From: Bacteroidota bacterium
Lineage (GTDB): Bacteria > Bacteroidota > Bacteroidia > Bacteroidales > F082
Direction: 5' to 3'
Assembly (NCBI GenBank): GCA_018336075.1
Contig: JAGXRB010000260.1
Location: 1 to 41,512 of the forward strand
Length of the DNA: 41,512 nucleotides
The notes under the pieces were generated by a model, which saw nothing but the letters and a program-made list of their open reading frames with translations, ran no database searches and was not told the origin of the DNA. Within the stretch, counting starts at the first letter, position 1. Every line of letters begins with the position of its first letter. This document shows positions 17,608 to 25,332 of the stretch, in pieces. A program made the position numbers and the translations under genes.

Positions 17608-17643
17608 AAAAAAATCCCGCTTCAGAAGTCTGAGCGGGATTTT
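17608..17643 (-). terminator. Terminator of the OmpA/barrel operon
   Basis: The stem AAATCCCGCT / AGCGGGATTT with an 11-nt loop, flanked by an A-run on the plus strand that gives a U-run for minus-strand transcripts. It follows the barrel gene ending at 17756. Confidence 0.8.
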
Positions 17644-17755
17644 GATCCTTGTTTTGAATTGTTAAGTAACTGATTCACTTAGGTAAGCATTGCAAGGTGT
17701 TCTGTGATCAGTTATTATTTGAAGGAAGAAGGATGTTAAATAAATTATTTAAGTT

Positions 17756-18436
17756 TTAGAAACTATAGCCCAGTGAAACACCAAAGCCAGTGTTCTTAAG
17801 TTCAGTTTTTCCATTGGTTACCAATGTGTTATCAGCATTTATTTTTGCTAATCCCAATTGTGTATTCACTTGAAGTGAAATTCCACTTGAAAGTTGGTAT
17901 CCAAAGAACAGATTTGCTCCAAAATCCAAGGATTTAAAATATTTTAGATCGTTTGGGTTTGCGCTGCTATACTCATTACCAAATACGATGTCAGCATCTG
18001 TTGAAGTGTTGTTGATTTGATATTTCACTTTGCCTCCGAAACCATAAGCCAAATATGGGCCGAAACCAAGCAATAGTTTACCGTTGCCTAAAGCAGGTTT
18101 GTAGAGTAAACTCAGCGGAAGTTCAACATACGAAAGGTTATACTCAGCCGACATATCAAGACCTAAAAACTGATCTTCTGACTTTGCACCTTTGGTAGTA
18201 TAAAGCAGTCCGGGCTGGAAATAGAAATCTGGTGCCACAGGGATATCAACTACTACTCCAGCATTAAACCGGGGTACCATACTTATTTTAAGCTGATCGC
18301 CGTTATGGTCTTTTCCATTGAATGTCTGCATATCAAATCCACCACGGATTCCAAATGAGATACCATCTGACTGGGCATTGGTGTAAGTGCCAAAAATCAG
18401 TAGAAAACTTGCTAAAAAAAGAATTTTATTTTTCAT
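17756..18436 (-). CDS. PorT-like outer membrane beta-barrel protein
   Basis: 226 residues with a signal peptide (MKNKILFLASFLLIFGTYT, cleavage near NAQS) and alternating amphipathic strands throughout, starting ISFGIRGGFDMQTF and ending with an aromatic barrel end, GFGVSLGYSF. The pattern NAGVVVDIPVAPDFYFQPGLLYTTKG is typical of the PorT / outer membrane beta-barrel family (Pfam OMP_b-brl_2). Such eight-stranded barrels often have no known individual function. It lies 41 bp after the glycine-zipper OmpA gene and ends before a strong terminator, so it is probably the last gene of the operon driven from 19647-19711. Confidence 0.85.
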   Translation of the reverse strand: MKNKILFLASFLLIFGTYTNAQSDGISFGIRGGFDMQTFNGKDHNGDQLKISMVPRFNAGVVVDIPVAPDFYFQPGLLYTTKGAKSEDQFLGLDMSAEYNLSYVELPLSLLYKPALGNGKLLLGFGPYLAYGFGGKVKYQINNTSTDADIVFGNEYSSANPNDLKYFKSLDFGANLFFGYQLSSGISLQVNTQLGLAKINADNTLVTNGKTELKNTGFGVSLGYSF

Positions 18437-18477
18437 AAAAATTTGTATTTAAACTAGATAAATAATGCTTTGTTAAT

Positions 18478-19143
18478 TTAGTTGCCGGCTTGTTCGGCTT
18501 CACGTTTCATTTTTTCATTTGCAGTAATTGCAAATTCAACACGGCGGTTTTTAGAACGGCTATCAGCAGTCTCGTTGGAATATTTTGGCTGTGACTCGCC
18601 AAAGCCTAAAGCGGTAAGACGTGAGGAGGTAACTCCTGCGTTGGCCAAATAACTTCTTACTGCATCAGAGCGCTGTAATGATAAGGTTTGGTTGTAGTTG
18701 GCTGCACCTTTGCTATCGGTGTGACCATGGATTTCAATATCTGTGTCAGGGTATTTGTCGAGAATGGTAACCAGCTTATTGAGGTTTTCCATTGCTGCAG
18801 ATGTGAGTGTGTAACTATCGAATCCAAACAGCACATCGTTTGTAAATTCAACCACGATGCCTTCGCCGACGCGTTCAACAGTTACACCGGGTATATCATT
18901 CTTGATTTCTTCAGCCTGCTTATCCATTTGGTTTCCAATAATGGCACCTGTTACACCGCCTACTGTCGCACCGACAACTGCGCCTATGGCTGTGTTGCCT
19001 GCTGCACGTCCGATGACAGCACCAGCAGCCCCGCCGGCTACTGTTCCTATGCCTGCGCCTTTTTGGGTGCGGGTGAGGGAGCAACCTGCAAGCATAATGG
19101 GTACAGTAAGTATTGCTAAGACAATGATTTTAAATCTTTTCAT
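18478..19143 (-). CDS. Glycine-zipper OmpA-family lipoprotein
   Basis: 221 residues from the ATG at 19143; the in-frame ATG at 19227 would add a non-signal extension. Lipobox VPIMLAGCSL, then a glycine zipper (GAGIGTVAGGAAGAVIGRAAG and AVVGATVGGVTGAIIGNQMD, residues about 30-80), then an OmpA C-terminal domain: VEFTNDVLFGFDSYTLT, IEIHGHTDSKGAANYNQTLSLQRSDAVRSYLANAG, LGFGESQPKYSNET and KNRRVEFAI. The aspartate of HTD and the arginines of LSxxR and NRRV that hold peptidoglycan are all present. It resembles E. coli YiaD. It tethers the outer membrane to the cell wall. It lies 102 bp after the small protein gene at 19245 and 41 bp before the barrel gene. Confidence 0.9.
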   Translation of the reverse strand: MKRFKIIVLAILTVPIMLAGCSLTRTQKGAGIGTVAGGAAGAVIGRAAGNTAIGAVVGATVGGVTGAIIGNQMDKQAEEIKNDIPGVTVERVGEGIVVEFTNDVLFGFDSYTLTSAAMENLNKLVTILDKYPDTDIEIHGHTDSKGAANYNQTLSLQRSDAVRSYLANAGVTSSRLTALGFGESQPKYSNETADSRSKNRRVEFAITANEKMKREAEQAGN

Positions 19144-19244
19144 AACATAGAGTTTTAATGTGAATAGTTTTTGAATTGAATAATTGATACTTTTTCCTAT
19201 AACCGAAATTTTTATCTTGAATATCAATCAGAGAAAAATAGTTT

Positions 19245-19430
19245 TTAGTGTATATTTTTTCTGAAACCAAGCAGTTTTCCTTCGGATTGAATCACAGGTA
19301 CTTTCATTGGTTTTAGATTCATTTTACTTACATTAAGAATATCTACCTTCAATGATGAGTTGGCGTTTAGAAGAGGTGCAGCTTGTGGCCAAATGACTTT
19401 TAATGCCTTTTTTAGTTCTGGTTTTTTCAT
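19245..19430 (-). CDS. Small hypothetical protein, 61 aa
   Basis: Not recognised. The 61 residues are basic and hydrophilic, with no signal peptide or TM helix: a KKPELKKALK start, a central LLNANSSLKVDILNVSKM and a final VIQSEGKLLGFRKN. It starts 18 bp after the stop of the lmo0937-type gene on the same strand, and the start codon is preceded by an A-rich leader, so it is probably translated as the second gene of that operon. It may be a small cytoplasmic stress protein; there is no further evidence. Confidence 0.5.
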   Translation of the reverse strand: MKKPELKKALKVIWPQAAPLLNANSSLKVDILNVSKMNLKPMKVPVIQSEGKLLGFRKNIH

Positions 19431-19448
19431 TGCTTTGTATCCTGTTTT

Positions 19449-19604
19449 CTAAAATGCGTTTCTTCCTTTGATCACCCTTAAAACAATGGCTACAAGTGCA
19501 ATCACAAGTAAAATGTGAATTACATTTCCAAAGTCATAGGCATAGTATCCTGCAGCCCACAGTAGAACCAAAATGATCGCGATTATGTAAAGTAAGTTAC
19601 TCAT
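19449..19604 (-). CDS. lmo0937-type small membrane protein, 51 aa
   Basis: A 51-residue protein starting MSNLLYIIAIILVLLWAAG and ending RVIKGRNAF. Two hydrophobic helices (about 3-19 and 27-43) are separated by the short loop YYAYDFGNVIH. This is the lmo0937 family (DUF5670), widespread tiny membrane proteins with the same YY..D.GN.IH core, often found in stress clusters. The function is unknown. It is the first gene after a perfect copy of the composite promoter (leader about 40 nt), so it heads the operon with the 61-aa protein, the glycine-zipper OmpA and the barrel gene. Confidence 0.85.
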   Translation of the reverse strand: MSNLLYIIAIILVLLWAAGYYAYDFGNVIHILLVIALVAIVLRVIKGRNAF

Positions 19605-19646
19605 AATGAATTAATATTGATAAAAAAAAATTCGTTTTTGACGATA

Positions 19647-19711
19647 CAAAGGTGCGCCCGATTTTGGGTGAAAGCATTACATCCCGTTGGAAACATTTTA
19701 CATCTTTCACA
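19647..19711 (-). promoter_or_regulatory. Composite 21-bp-repeat promoter, copy 3 (lmo0937 operon)
   Basis: TGTGAAA (19711-19705), 2 nt, TGTAA (19702-19698), 16 nt, TGTAA (19681-19677), 22 nt, CACCTTTG (19654-19647). All three boxes match the consensus exactly. Confidence 0.85.
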
Positions 19712-19808
19712 CATTTTTTGGAATTTTTTAAAACCTGAAATTGCGTTCAGCGATAAACAGTGCAAAGTCAATCCACTATTGGTAGCAATAATTTTTGGTT
19801 TTCTAAAA

Positions 19809-19843
19809 AGAATCTGATCCAACGATTGCAGGATCAGATTCTC
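19809..19843 (-). terminator. Terminator of PRC-barrel operon
   Basis: The perfect 11-bp stem GAATCCTGATCC-like pairing (minus strand GAATCTGATCC / GGATCAGATTC) with a 10-nt loop is followed by TTTTTAG on the minus strand. It lies about 40 bp after the gene ending at 19884 and insulates the lmo0937 promoter. Confidence 0.8.
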
Positions 19844-19883
19844 AATTTTTTACCTCGGTTTAATTAAAACTTACAGCATCCAG

Positions 19884-20408
19884 CTAAAGATCGCGGCGGC
19901 GAAGCGAATTATCAAACTCCTTGCGTTTATAAAAATCATCATCCATTCTGATGCTTTCTTCGCCGGTACTTCTGCCAACGTAATTGTGATAGACTTTAAG
20001 TTCGTAATCAGGCACTATTGCAGTTCCTTTACTGAAGCGACTTGCTTTGGCAAAAGTCAGATAATCGATCTGGTTGGTTTGTACTTCGCGGTTTTTAACA
20101 TCGAGACGAGCCAACCCGATAGGGATAATCAAATGGTCATCACCATCTTTGTTTAAGAAGCCATGAACCCCGTTATCTGCTGGTGCATCGAAGGTTTTGT
20201 GGCCTTCTTCTATCACCGATTGATCAACTTTCACATCGATATATACTACCTTTTCTTCCTTTTTATTCACCAGGAGTCCATCTACTTTTCCAATAGAGCG
20301 GTTGCCTGCATCTTTTACGATCCAGCCTCTTATATCTTCATAGGCATCAGCAACTTTATAATCAGGTAACTCGTGAAGGTAGAACAGGTTTTTCTTTGTA
20401 TTTGACAT
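19884..20408 (-). CDS. PRC-barrel domain protein
   Basis: 174 residues, cytoplasmic. Residues about 20-75 form the PRC-barrel: DIRGWIVKDAGNRSIGKVDGLLVNKKEEKVVYIDVKVD, and a second barrel-like segment follows at about 90-120 (HLIIPIGLARLDVKNREV), in which IPIG is a family hallmark. The C-terminal part is charged (RMDDDFYKRKEFDNSLRRRDL). PRC-barrels are found in RimM and photosynthetic reaction-centre H subunits, and also in small stress proteins that accompany CsbD and YtxH proteins, as here. It starts 19 bp after the preceding TM-anchored gene, so they share an operon, and is followed by a strong terminator. Confidence 0.85.
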   Translation of the reverse strand: MSNTKKNLFYLHELPDYKVADAYEDIRGWIVKDAGNRSIGKVDGLLVNKKEEKVVYIDVKVDQSVIEEGHKTFDAPADNGVHGFLNKDGDDHLIIPIGLARLDVKNREVQTNQIDYLTFAKASRFSKGTAIVPDYELKVYHNYVGRSTGEESIRMDDDFYKRKEFDNSLRRRDL

Positions 20409-20427
20409 TTTTGTATTTTTTTTATGA

Positions 20428-21006
20428 TTAATTCATTTTTTGCAGCAGGTCTGCAGCACTTCTAAGAAAAGTATTTATATAATCTTTCTGATCCAATGTA
20501 AGAATCTGAGGATTAATGTTGGCCACGGTTCTTTGAACCTCTGCTGCTTCATTCTTTAAGCCAGGGAAATATGCCTTTTGCATCGAATTCAATGATTCAC
20601 TGATTATGTCTCCGGCTTTTCTTATGTCACTTGAATGCGTTACGGCATAAGGGTCTTTAGTGATTTTTTCGGCCAGCACTTTCACTTTGTCTATATCTGC
20701 CTTTATATCAAATCCGACTTCGTTCGCCATTGCTTCTGTAGCATCTGCCAGTTTAGTAAGCGCTTCATTCATATAGGCATGATCTAATGCCATTTCAGGG
20801 TTTCCCGACAAAGTGAGTGATAGATAGGCGTTCACCTGTGAATTGTTTTCACGCACACTTGTCAGGTCATTTTTTGATAATGGTTTTTCGCCTGTCGTTT
20901 CATAGCTGCTTGTGTACAAAAAGTACGCAATTACACCCAGCACTACTATGCCAATAATGACATATGGCAGGATGCTTTTTTTCTTTTGAATTTTAATTTC
21001 TGTCAT
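20428..21006 (-). CDS. Hypothetical membrane-anchored helical protein, 192 aa
   Basis: Not recognised. A basic cytoplasmic start (TEIKIQKKK) leads into one TM helix (residues about 11-31, ILPYVIIGIVVLGVIAYFLY), followed by a roughly 160-residue periplasmic domain that is almost entirely helical (KLADATEAMANEVGF, IDKVKVLAEKIT, RKAGDIISESLNSMQKAYF). No cysteines or metal motifs. The layout suggests a periplasmic helical bundle that binds a partner or damps stress. It lies directly upstream of the PRC-barrel gene, and 175 bp separate it from the two-helix gene further upstream. Confidence 0.6.
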   Translation of the reverse strand: MTEIKIQKKKSILPYVIIGIVVLGVIAYFLYTSSYETTGEKPLSKNDLTSVRENNSQVNAYLSLTLSGNPEMALDHAYMNEALTKLADATEAMANEVGFDIKADIDKVKVLAEKITKDPYAVTHSSDIRKAGDIISESLNSMQKAYFPGLKNEAAEVQRTVANINPQILTLDQKDYINTFLRSAADLLQKMN

Positions 21007-21181
21007 TTTTTTATGATTTTTTTATAGATTATAGGGTTATTCAAGATTATTTGCATATTAATTTTTCATATTTTGATTCACAGGTTAAAAAACCAGCGTG
21101 TTTCAAGTCTGATGGCTCTTTTCGCTTTTCATTGACAGCGACTTGATTGATAGCATCAAAAAGCAATGGCCAATGATTTAC

Positions 21182-21376
21182 TCAGGCCTCGTCTTTTGTA
21201 GTGCGGATCAGGCTGATGCCTGCAACAAAAAAGATAAGACCCAAGACTCCGAATATTACCAGTGATTTCACATTACTGTTGTCGCCTGATGTGTCAGCAA
21301 ATGCTACTGCTGCGTATATCAAACCTGCAATTCCGAGAATAGTAATAATTGCTCCAAAAACTCTTTTTAGATTCAT
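21182..21376 (-). CDS. Small two-helix membrane protein, 64 aa
   Basis: 64 residues with two hydrophobic helices (about 6-27 and 37-57) separated by the hydrophilic loop DTSGDNSNVKS, ending in RTTKDEA. Function unknown. The layout resembles the protein encoded at 41070-41285, although the sequences are not clearly homologous. It sits between the coiled-coil lipoprotein gene and the 192-aa gene on the same strand with gaps of about 160-175 bp. I see no composite promoter in front of it. Confidence 0.65.
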   Translation of the reverse strand: MNLKRVFGAIITILGIAGLIYAAVAFADTSGDNSNVKSLVIFGVLGLIFFVAGISLIRTTKDEA

Positions 21377-21534
21377 AATTTTAGTTATATAGAATTAGTT
21401 ATCAATATTTTAAATTCATTTGTGCTATGTATCAGAAATACTGTAGCTTTTTAGATTCAGCATTTTAAATCGAGACTAATCATCATCCAAAGCATAGGAT
21501 TGGGATGGTCAGATCCAGATGAATTTGCCGGATA

Positions 21535-21975
21535 TTAGTCCTTATTATTTTTGCCAATATCCCTGATTGATTCCAGAAGTCCATTCATATCATGGTTGAA
21601 TTCTCTTTTGAATACTTCCCAGTCGGAATGTTCTTTTTCATAGATATCCAACCTGTTTCTAAGGTCGGCATTTCTCAGCCTTAGCTCTGCAATTCTTTTT
21701 CTACGAAGATCATCAAGAAGCTTTTCTCCGGGCTGGGTGACGATGGCAAGCAATTCTTCGATACGCAATTCGTTTGCAGCTATTTTTTTCTCTGCTTCCA
21801 TTCTGAATGCCGGATATTCCTCATTCAGCTCTTGCTGCGCTTCTTTTAGCGCTTGTTTTGAGTCTTGCACATCTTCCTGTGCATTTTCAACTTTTTTGGC
21901 TTTAGAGTCGCATGACGCAAAAAATCCAGCTGTCAACACTGCAACAATTAAAGCATAATACATTCTTTTTTTCAT
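21535..21975 (-). CDS. Coiled-coil lipoprotein, 146 aa
   Basis: Lipobox at residues about 17-22 (TAGFFASCDSKAKK) predicts lipidation. From residue 28 the sequence is a long amphipathic helix rich in E, K, A and Q (ENAQEDVQDSKQALKEAQQELNEEYPAF, then EKKIAANELRIEELL and RKRIAELRLRNADLRNRLDIYEKEHSDW), typical of a coiled coil. Such short lipoproteins may act like Lpp or as outer-membrane spacers. It begins 37 bp beyond the csbD terminator on the same strand, so it is either read through from the csbD promoter or has a promoter I cannot see. Confidence 0.7.
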   Translation of the reverse strand: MKKRMYYALIVAVLTAGFFASCDSKAKKVENAQEDVQDSKQALKEAQQELNEEYPAFRMEAEKKIAANELRIEELLAIVTQPGEKLLDDLRRKRIAELRLRNADLRNRLDIYEKEHSDWEVFKREFNHDMNGLLESIRDIGKNNKD

Positions 21976-22011
21976 TTGGAAAGGGTGTTAAATTGAACTT
22001 GTTTAGAAAAA

Positions 22012-22043
22012 GCATCGTTCATTAACTGCTCAATGAACGATGC
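22012..22043 (-). terminator. Terminator after first csbD gene
   Basis: A perfect 12-bp stem, GCATCGTTCATT (22012-22023) with its complement (22032-22043), an 8-nt loop, then TTTTCT on the minus strand. The second csbD gene has a hairpin with the same GCATCGTT core at 28408-28440. Confidence 0.8.
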
Positions 22044-22058
22044 CTGATACAATGGTTT

Positions 22059-22244
22059 TTAAAGACCAGAGATAATTTTGTGCAACTCTTCTTTTGTTTT
22101 TCCGAGTTTCTTCTGGAGTCTGCCAAACATTTCTTCCTTTTTGCCCTCATTGAACATCAGGTCATCATCGGTAAGAATAGCAAATTTTTGTTTGAGCTTT
22201 CCTTTTTGCTCATTCCAGTTTCCTTTTAGTTCTGTAGAATTCAT
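22059..22244 (-). CDS. CsbD family stress protein
   Basis: 61 residues from the ATG at 22244. The frame can be extended to 22340, but that stretch contains the promoter and lies upstream of the likely transcript start, so it cannot be coding. The residues follow the CsbD pattern: LKGNWNEQKGKLKQKFAILTDDDL, then EGKKEEMFGRLQKKLGKTKEELHKI. CsbD proteins are small, hydrophilic, bacterial general-stress proteins of unknown biochemical role. A perfect hairpin (TCCCGA / TCGGGA, 22262-22278) lies in the roughly 57-nt leader. A paralogue is at 28457-28651. Confidence 0.9.
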   Translation of the reverse strand: MNSTELKGNWNEQKGKLKQKFAILTDDDLMFNEGKKEEMFGRLQKKLGKTKEELHKIISGL

Positions 22245-22261
22245 ATTGTTGATTATTATTT

Positions 22262-22278
22262 TCCCGAAATTGTCGGGA
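22262..22278 (-). promoter_or_regulatory. Hairpin in csbD leader
   Basis: TCCCGA-N5-TCGGGA lies inside the predicted leader, 18 nt before the ATG at 22244. It could shield the start region or stabilise the mRNA. Confidence 0.4.
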
Positions 22279-22304
22279 CAGTTATGAAAAATAATTTCAC
22301 AGCA

Positions 22305-22369
22305 CAAAGGTGGGCAGTATTGAAGTGAAAAGCGTTGCATGTTTCTGATAACATGTTACATGTTTCACA
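22305..22369 (-). promoter_or_regulatory. Composite 21-bp-repeat promoter, copy 4 (csbD)
   Basis: TGTGAAA (22369-22363), 2 nt, TGTAA (22360-22356), 16 nt, TGCAA (22339-22335), 22 nt, CACCTTTG (22312-22305). The only deviation is T to C in the proximal box. Confidence 0.85.
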
Positions 22370-22430
22370 CCTGAATGAATGCTGAAATGAATTCCGACTT
22401 CCCATATTCTCTCAAAATCATCTTATTTTA

Positions 22431-24239
22431 TTACCTGTAAACCACGATACCGGGTTTGGAAATTTCAAAATCTCTGAATCCATAATCACTCGTTTGAAAG
22501 GAATTTGTTTTAAAGATATTATAACCGTCGCCTGGGATGTAAGGATAGAATGACATTGAAAGTTGAAAAGTGCTAAACATCAGATAGTCGTTTTTGATCA
22601 ACATTCCTAATCCCAGAACTGTGTAGAGCCTGCTGTGGCTGAAACCTGAAGTGCCATTGCCAAGCATTCCAAAGGAGGAAAATATGTAAGGCCCAAAGCG
22701 AAAACCAATCAAATTCCAGGGAGAATAGCTCTGGGTCTGAAGCGTTAAAACCATCATGCTTGTGGCTGAATATGCCAGCTTTTCAAAACCTTCCATATCT
22801 TCATTAAAAGTCAGGTTGTCAGTGGCAAGCCGGTTAAGACCTACAATTACTGTTGGTTTTACAAATTGCCTGATTTTCCAGTTTCCTATCGTTATAAGTT
22901 TGGTGAAATAGTTAATCCTGCTGGTTAATGCGCCTTGCTGAAAGCTGTTTGCTCCGACATATGAGCCATATTCCAGATGTGCGCTCAGGTATCCAAAAGA
23001 ATAATAGTTTCCTAATGCTGCTTTTGCCCCAAAATAGAGCCGTTTTGTCTTTTGAACATCCAATCCGAACGTCAGACCAAATGCCTGTCCAACGGGTACA
23101 TCCTCAACTTTTCCAAAATCGAAGATGAGCTTATCTCTTATATACTTTCGGGAAGTGAAGCCAATGCCGGCAAAAAATCCAGTCTGATTGTTGAACAGAT
23201 TCGCTGCCAAGGCATCGGGATGCTGCTGAGGATAGCTCAAACGCAAGATTCTTGCCGATAAAATATAGTTGCTGACAGGTGCATCTGCTGAATACTTTTT
23301 AAGTACCTGCCACGAACGCGCTCCCCAGTAATCTTGTTCATTCACACGGGAATGAAGCTGATATATTGTGTCATTGTGAATGTAGTTCTGCGCGGTTTTC
23401 ATTTGTCCGAGAAATACTCCTCCAGCCCACTTTGTTAGCGGTGTGTGAAATGTTCGCTTCAGTTCAATGCTTTTTAGTGAATCTGATTTGCCGGTAAAAA
23501 TGTAACGGACATTGGAGCTGATATAAGAATTACTGATGTTTGGAACATAGTAGCCCAACCGGGTTGTATTTGGTGTATCATTAAGTTTCCACTTGCGATC
23601 GGCATGAAACTGGTGTCCGAGGCCTGCAAAATTGTTATCGGTAATGCCTGTTTCCACAAAAGAAGGTGAGATGTTTAATTCCGGAATGATACTCCAGACA
23701 TCATAGGTGTAAATAATTACATCAACCGAGTCGGAGTTTGCTGCAGTTGCAACGGTGTAAAACCGAACGTCTCGCAGATACTTTTGTGATCTGACCAAAC
23801 GTTCTGACTCCCTGACAAGCAATGAATCAAAAGTTTCATTTTCTTTAAAAAGCAAAAGGTTTTTAATGATTCCGGCCTGGGTTTTAATGTGCAGACTGTT
23901 TGCTGCTTTGAGGTAAAAACTCTCTGGTTTAAGCGTGGTGTCCTGAACATAGTAGCCAAAAGGATCGAAAGTTGAAACATGAATGGTTCTGACAACTTTG
24001 CCTTCAACTTTTCGATATGATTTCGAAGCTTTGGCTTTTTTTTTATCGATGTCGGAAGTTTTTGGTTTAAGTGGCTTAAAAATAAGTTTATGCAAAAAAC
24101 GTGTTACTTTCTTCTTTTGTGAGTAAGTCTCAAAGGCGCTGTATCGCAGCGAATCCTGGTTCGGCGGTTTGACTTGCGCAATGGATGAGTACGACACAAG
24201 GAATAAAAATGAAAAGATGAAAAGCAATCTGTAAACCAT
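22431..24239 (-). CDS. Omp85-like outer membrane protein
   Basis: 602 residues. Signal peptide (MVYRLLFIFSFLFLVSYSS, cleavage near SIAQ), then about 200 residues with a POTRA-like arrangement (VVRTIHVSTFDPFG, NSLHIKTQAGIIKNLLLFKENETFDSLLVRESERLVRSQKYLRDVRFY), followed by some 380 residues of amphipathic strands ending KPGIVVYR. The VRESERLVRSQKYLRDV segment is the signature helix-strand of POTRA domains in BamA-type proteins. It probably sits in the outer membrane. It is the last gene of the Mla-type cluster (MlaE, MlaF, MlaD homologues upstream, all same strand), which makes an outer-membrane partner for lipid transport a plausible role. Confidence 0.7.
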   Translation of the reverse strand: MVYRLLFIFSFLFLVSYSSIAQVKPPNQDSLRYSAFETYSQKKKVTRFLHKLIFKPLKPKTSDIDKKKAKASKSYRKVEGKVVRTIHVSTFDPFGYYVQDTTLKPESFYLKAANSLHIKTQAGIIKNLLLFKENETFDSLLVRESERLVRSQKYLRDVRFYTVATAANSDSVDVIIYTYDVWSIIPELNISPSFVETGITDNNFAGLGHQFHADRKWKLNDTPNTTRLGYYVPNISNSYISSNVRYIFTGKSDSLKSIELKRTFHTPLTKWAGGVFLGQMKTAQNYIHNDTIYQLHSRVNEQDYWGARSWQVLKKYSADAPVSNYILSARILRLSYPQQHPDALAANLFNNQTGFFAGIGFTSRKYIRDKLIFDFGKVEDVPVGQAFGLTFGLDVQKTKRLYFGAKAALGNYYSFGYLSAHLEYGSYVGANSFQQGALTSRINYFTKLITIGNWKIRQFVKPTVIVGLNRLATDNLTFNEDMEGFEKLAYSATSMMVLTLQTQSYSPWNLIGFRFGPYIFSSFGMLGNGTSGFSHSRLYTVLGLGMLIKNDYLMFSTFQLSMSFYPYIPGDGYNIFKTNSFQTSDYGFRDFEISKPGIVVYR

Positions 24240-24309
24240 AACATTTAGTGCTTCAAAATAAGTCCGGCATTATTCCGGAGATGCCTTTCTCACTTTCCGT
24301 TTAGTCCCA

Positions 24310-25260
24310 TCAGTCAATTTGAATAACATTTTCTTTTTGCAGTCTCTTCATTTCAGCTTCTCTCATTAGGATAGAATCCTCTCTCATTTTTGCTTCTTCC
24401 TCTGCTCTTTTTCTAAAGTATCTTCTGAAGAGAAAATTACTTTTAAGTGCTTCGAGGTTGTCATCCAAACCTTTGCTGCTGTTTTTGAGATTGATGATGG
24501 TTTGGTTGATATTTTCTGCCACCGTTGTATCCTGAATAAGTCGGCCAATAGTGCCCTGACCCTGATTGACACTGGTGACGATTTCGGCCAGTTGGTTGGA
24601 GGTTACTTGAACATTACCGGCCGTTTTATTAAAGCTTTTCATGATAACATCCATGTTTTCGACCACACCGGCACTGCTGTTTTTGAAGTTGATAATTGTT
24701 TCGTTGATGTCTTTCGCAATCGTCGAATCCTGAATAAGCCTACCCAATGTACCATTCCCCTGATTGATGTTGGTCATAATCTGGGCCAGCTCTTCAGTAA
24801 TAACCTCAACATGTTTTGCGGTTACACTCAGACTTACAAGAATGGCATCCGTTTCGGTGGGTTCGACAGAGAGGAGTGACTGTCCACCAAGAACCTGAGG
24901 CGACTCGGTCGTGCTTTGCGTGATTACCAGAACACGATCGCCTATAATACCTTCAGAACCAATCAAAACCTGGCAGTCTTTTCTTATAAACTGCTGCACC
25001 GATCGCTGAATAATCATGTCAACCTGCACAGTTGTATCATTGATGATTTTTATGCTTTCCACTGTTCCGATATTGATACCCGAAAAGCGGATGTTGTTTC
25101 CTACCTGAAGACCACTTACATTGTGAAAGGTTGTGGTAAGTTTAAATACTGGATTGAAGAGATTTTTCTGTCTTCCAATCAGAAATATTGCAACGGCAAA
25201 GAGGATAAAACCTCCGGCTACAAAAAGCCCTAACCGCACTTTAAAATTTGATGATTTCAT
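24310..25260 (-). CDS. mlaD: MlaD-type MCE domain protein
   Basis: 316 residues. One TM helix (about 9-27) anchors the protein in the inner membrane; the MCE domain follows at about 38-115 (TTTFHNVSGLQVGNNIRFSGINIGTVESIKI, GDRVLVITQ), the lipid-binding ring-forming unit of MlaD. The C-terminal half contains an internal duplication: INQGNGTLGRLIQDSTIAKDINETIINF and VNQGQGTIGRLIQDTTVAENINQTIINL, typical of longer Bacteroidota and chlamydial MCE proteins, then a charged coiled coil. It lies 72 bp after the ATPase gene and 70 bp before the Omp85-like gene. Confidence 0.9.
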   Translation of the reverse strand: MKSSNFKVRLGLFVAGGFILFAVAIFLIGRQKNLFNPVFKLTTTFHNVSGLQVGNNIRFSGINIGTVESIKIINDTTVQVDMIIQRSVQQFIRKDCQVLIGSEGIIGDRVLVITQSTTESPQVLGGQSLLSVEPTETDAILVSLSVTAKHVEVITEELAQIMTNINQGNGTLGRLIQDSTIAKDINETIINFKNSSAGVVENMDVIMKSFNKTAGNVQVTSNQLAEIVTSVNQGQGTIGRLIQDTTVAENINQTIINLKNSSKGLDDNLEALKSNFLFRRYFRKRAEEEAKMREDSILMREAEMKRLQKENVIQID

Positions 25261-25332
25261 GATCTGATTTTATTAATCGTGATAGTATTTTTTTATTTCT
25301 GAAAGTTTATTGCTTTCAACAGTTATATATTT

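Noticed and set aside
21018-21082. Possible ninth copy of the composite promoter upstream of the 192-aa gene
   Set aside because: ATTCACA is present on the plus strand, but the TTACA boxes at the fixed distances and the CAAAG of the -7 element are missing.
22245-22340. N-terminal extension of the first CsbD frame
   Set aside because: It contains the -7 element and the proximal repeat box of the promoter, so it cannot be in the mRNA.
24502-24879. Plus-strand frame opposite mlaD
   Set aside because: It is a shadow of the duplicated tail of the MCE protein and has no domain or promoter.
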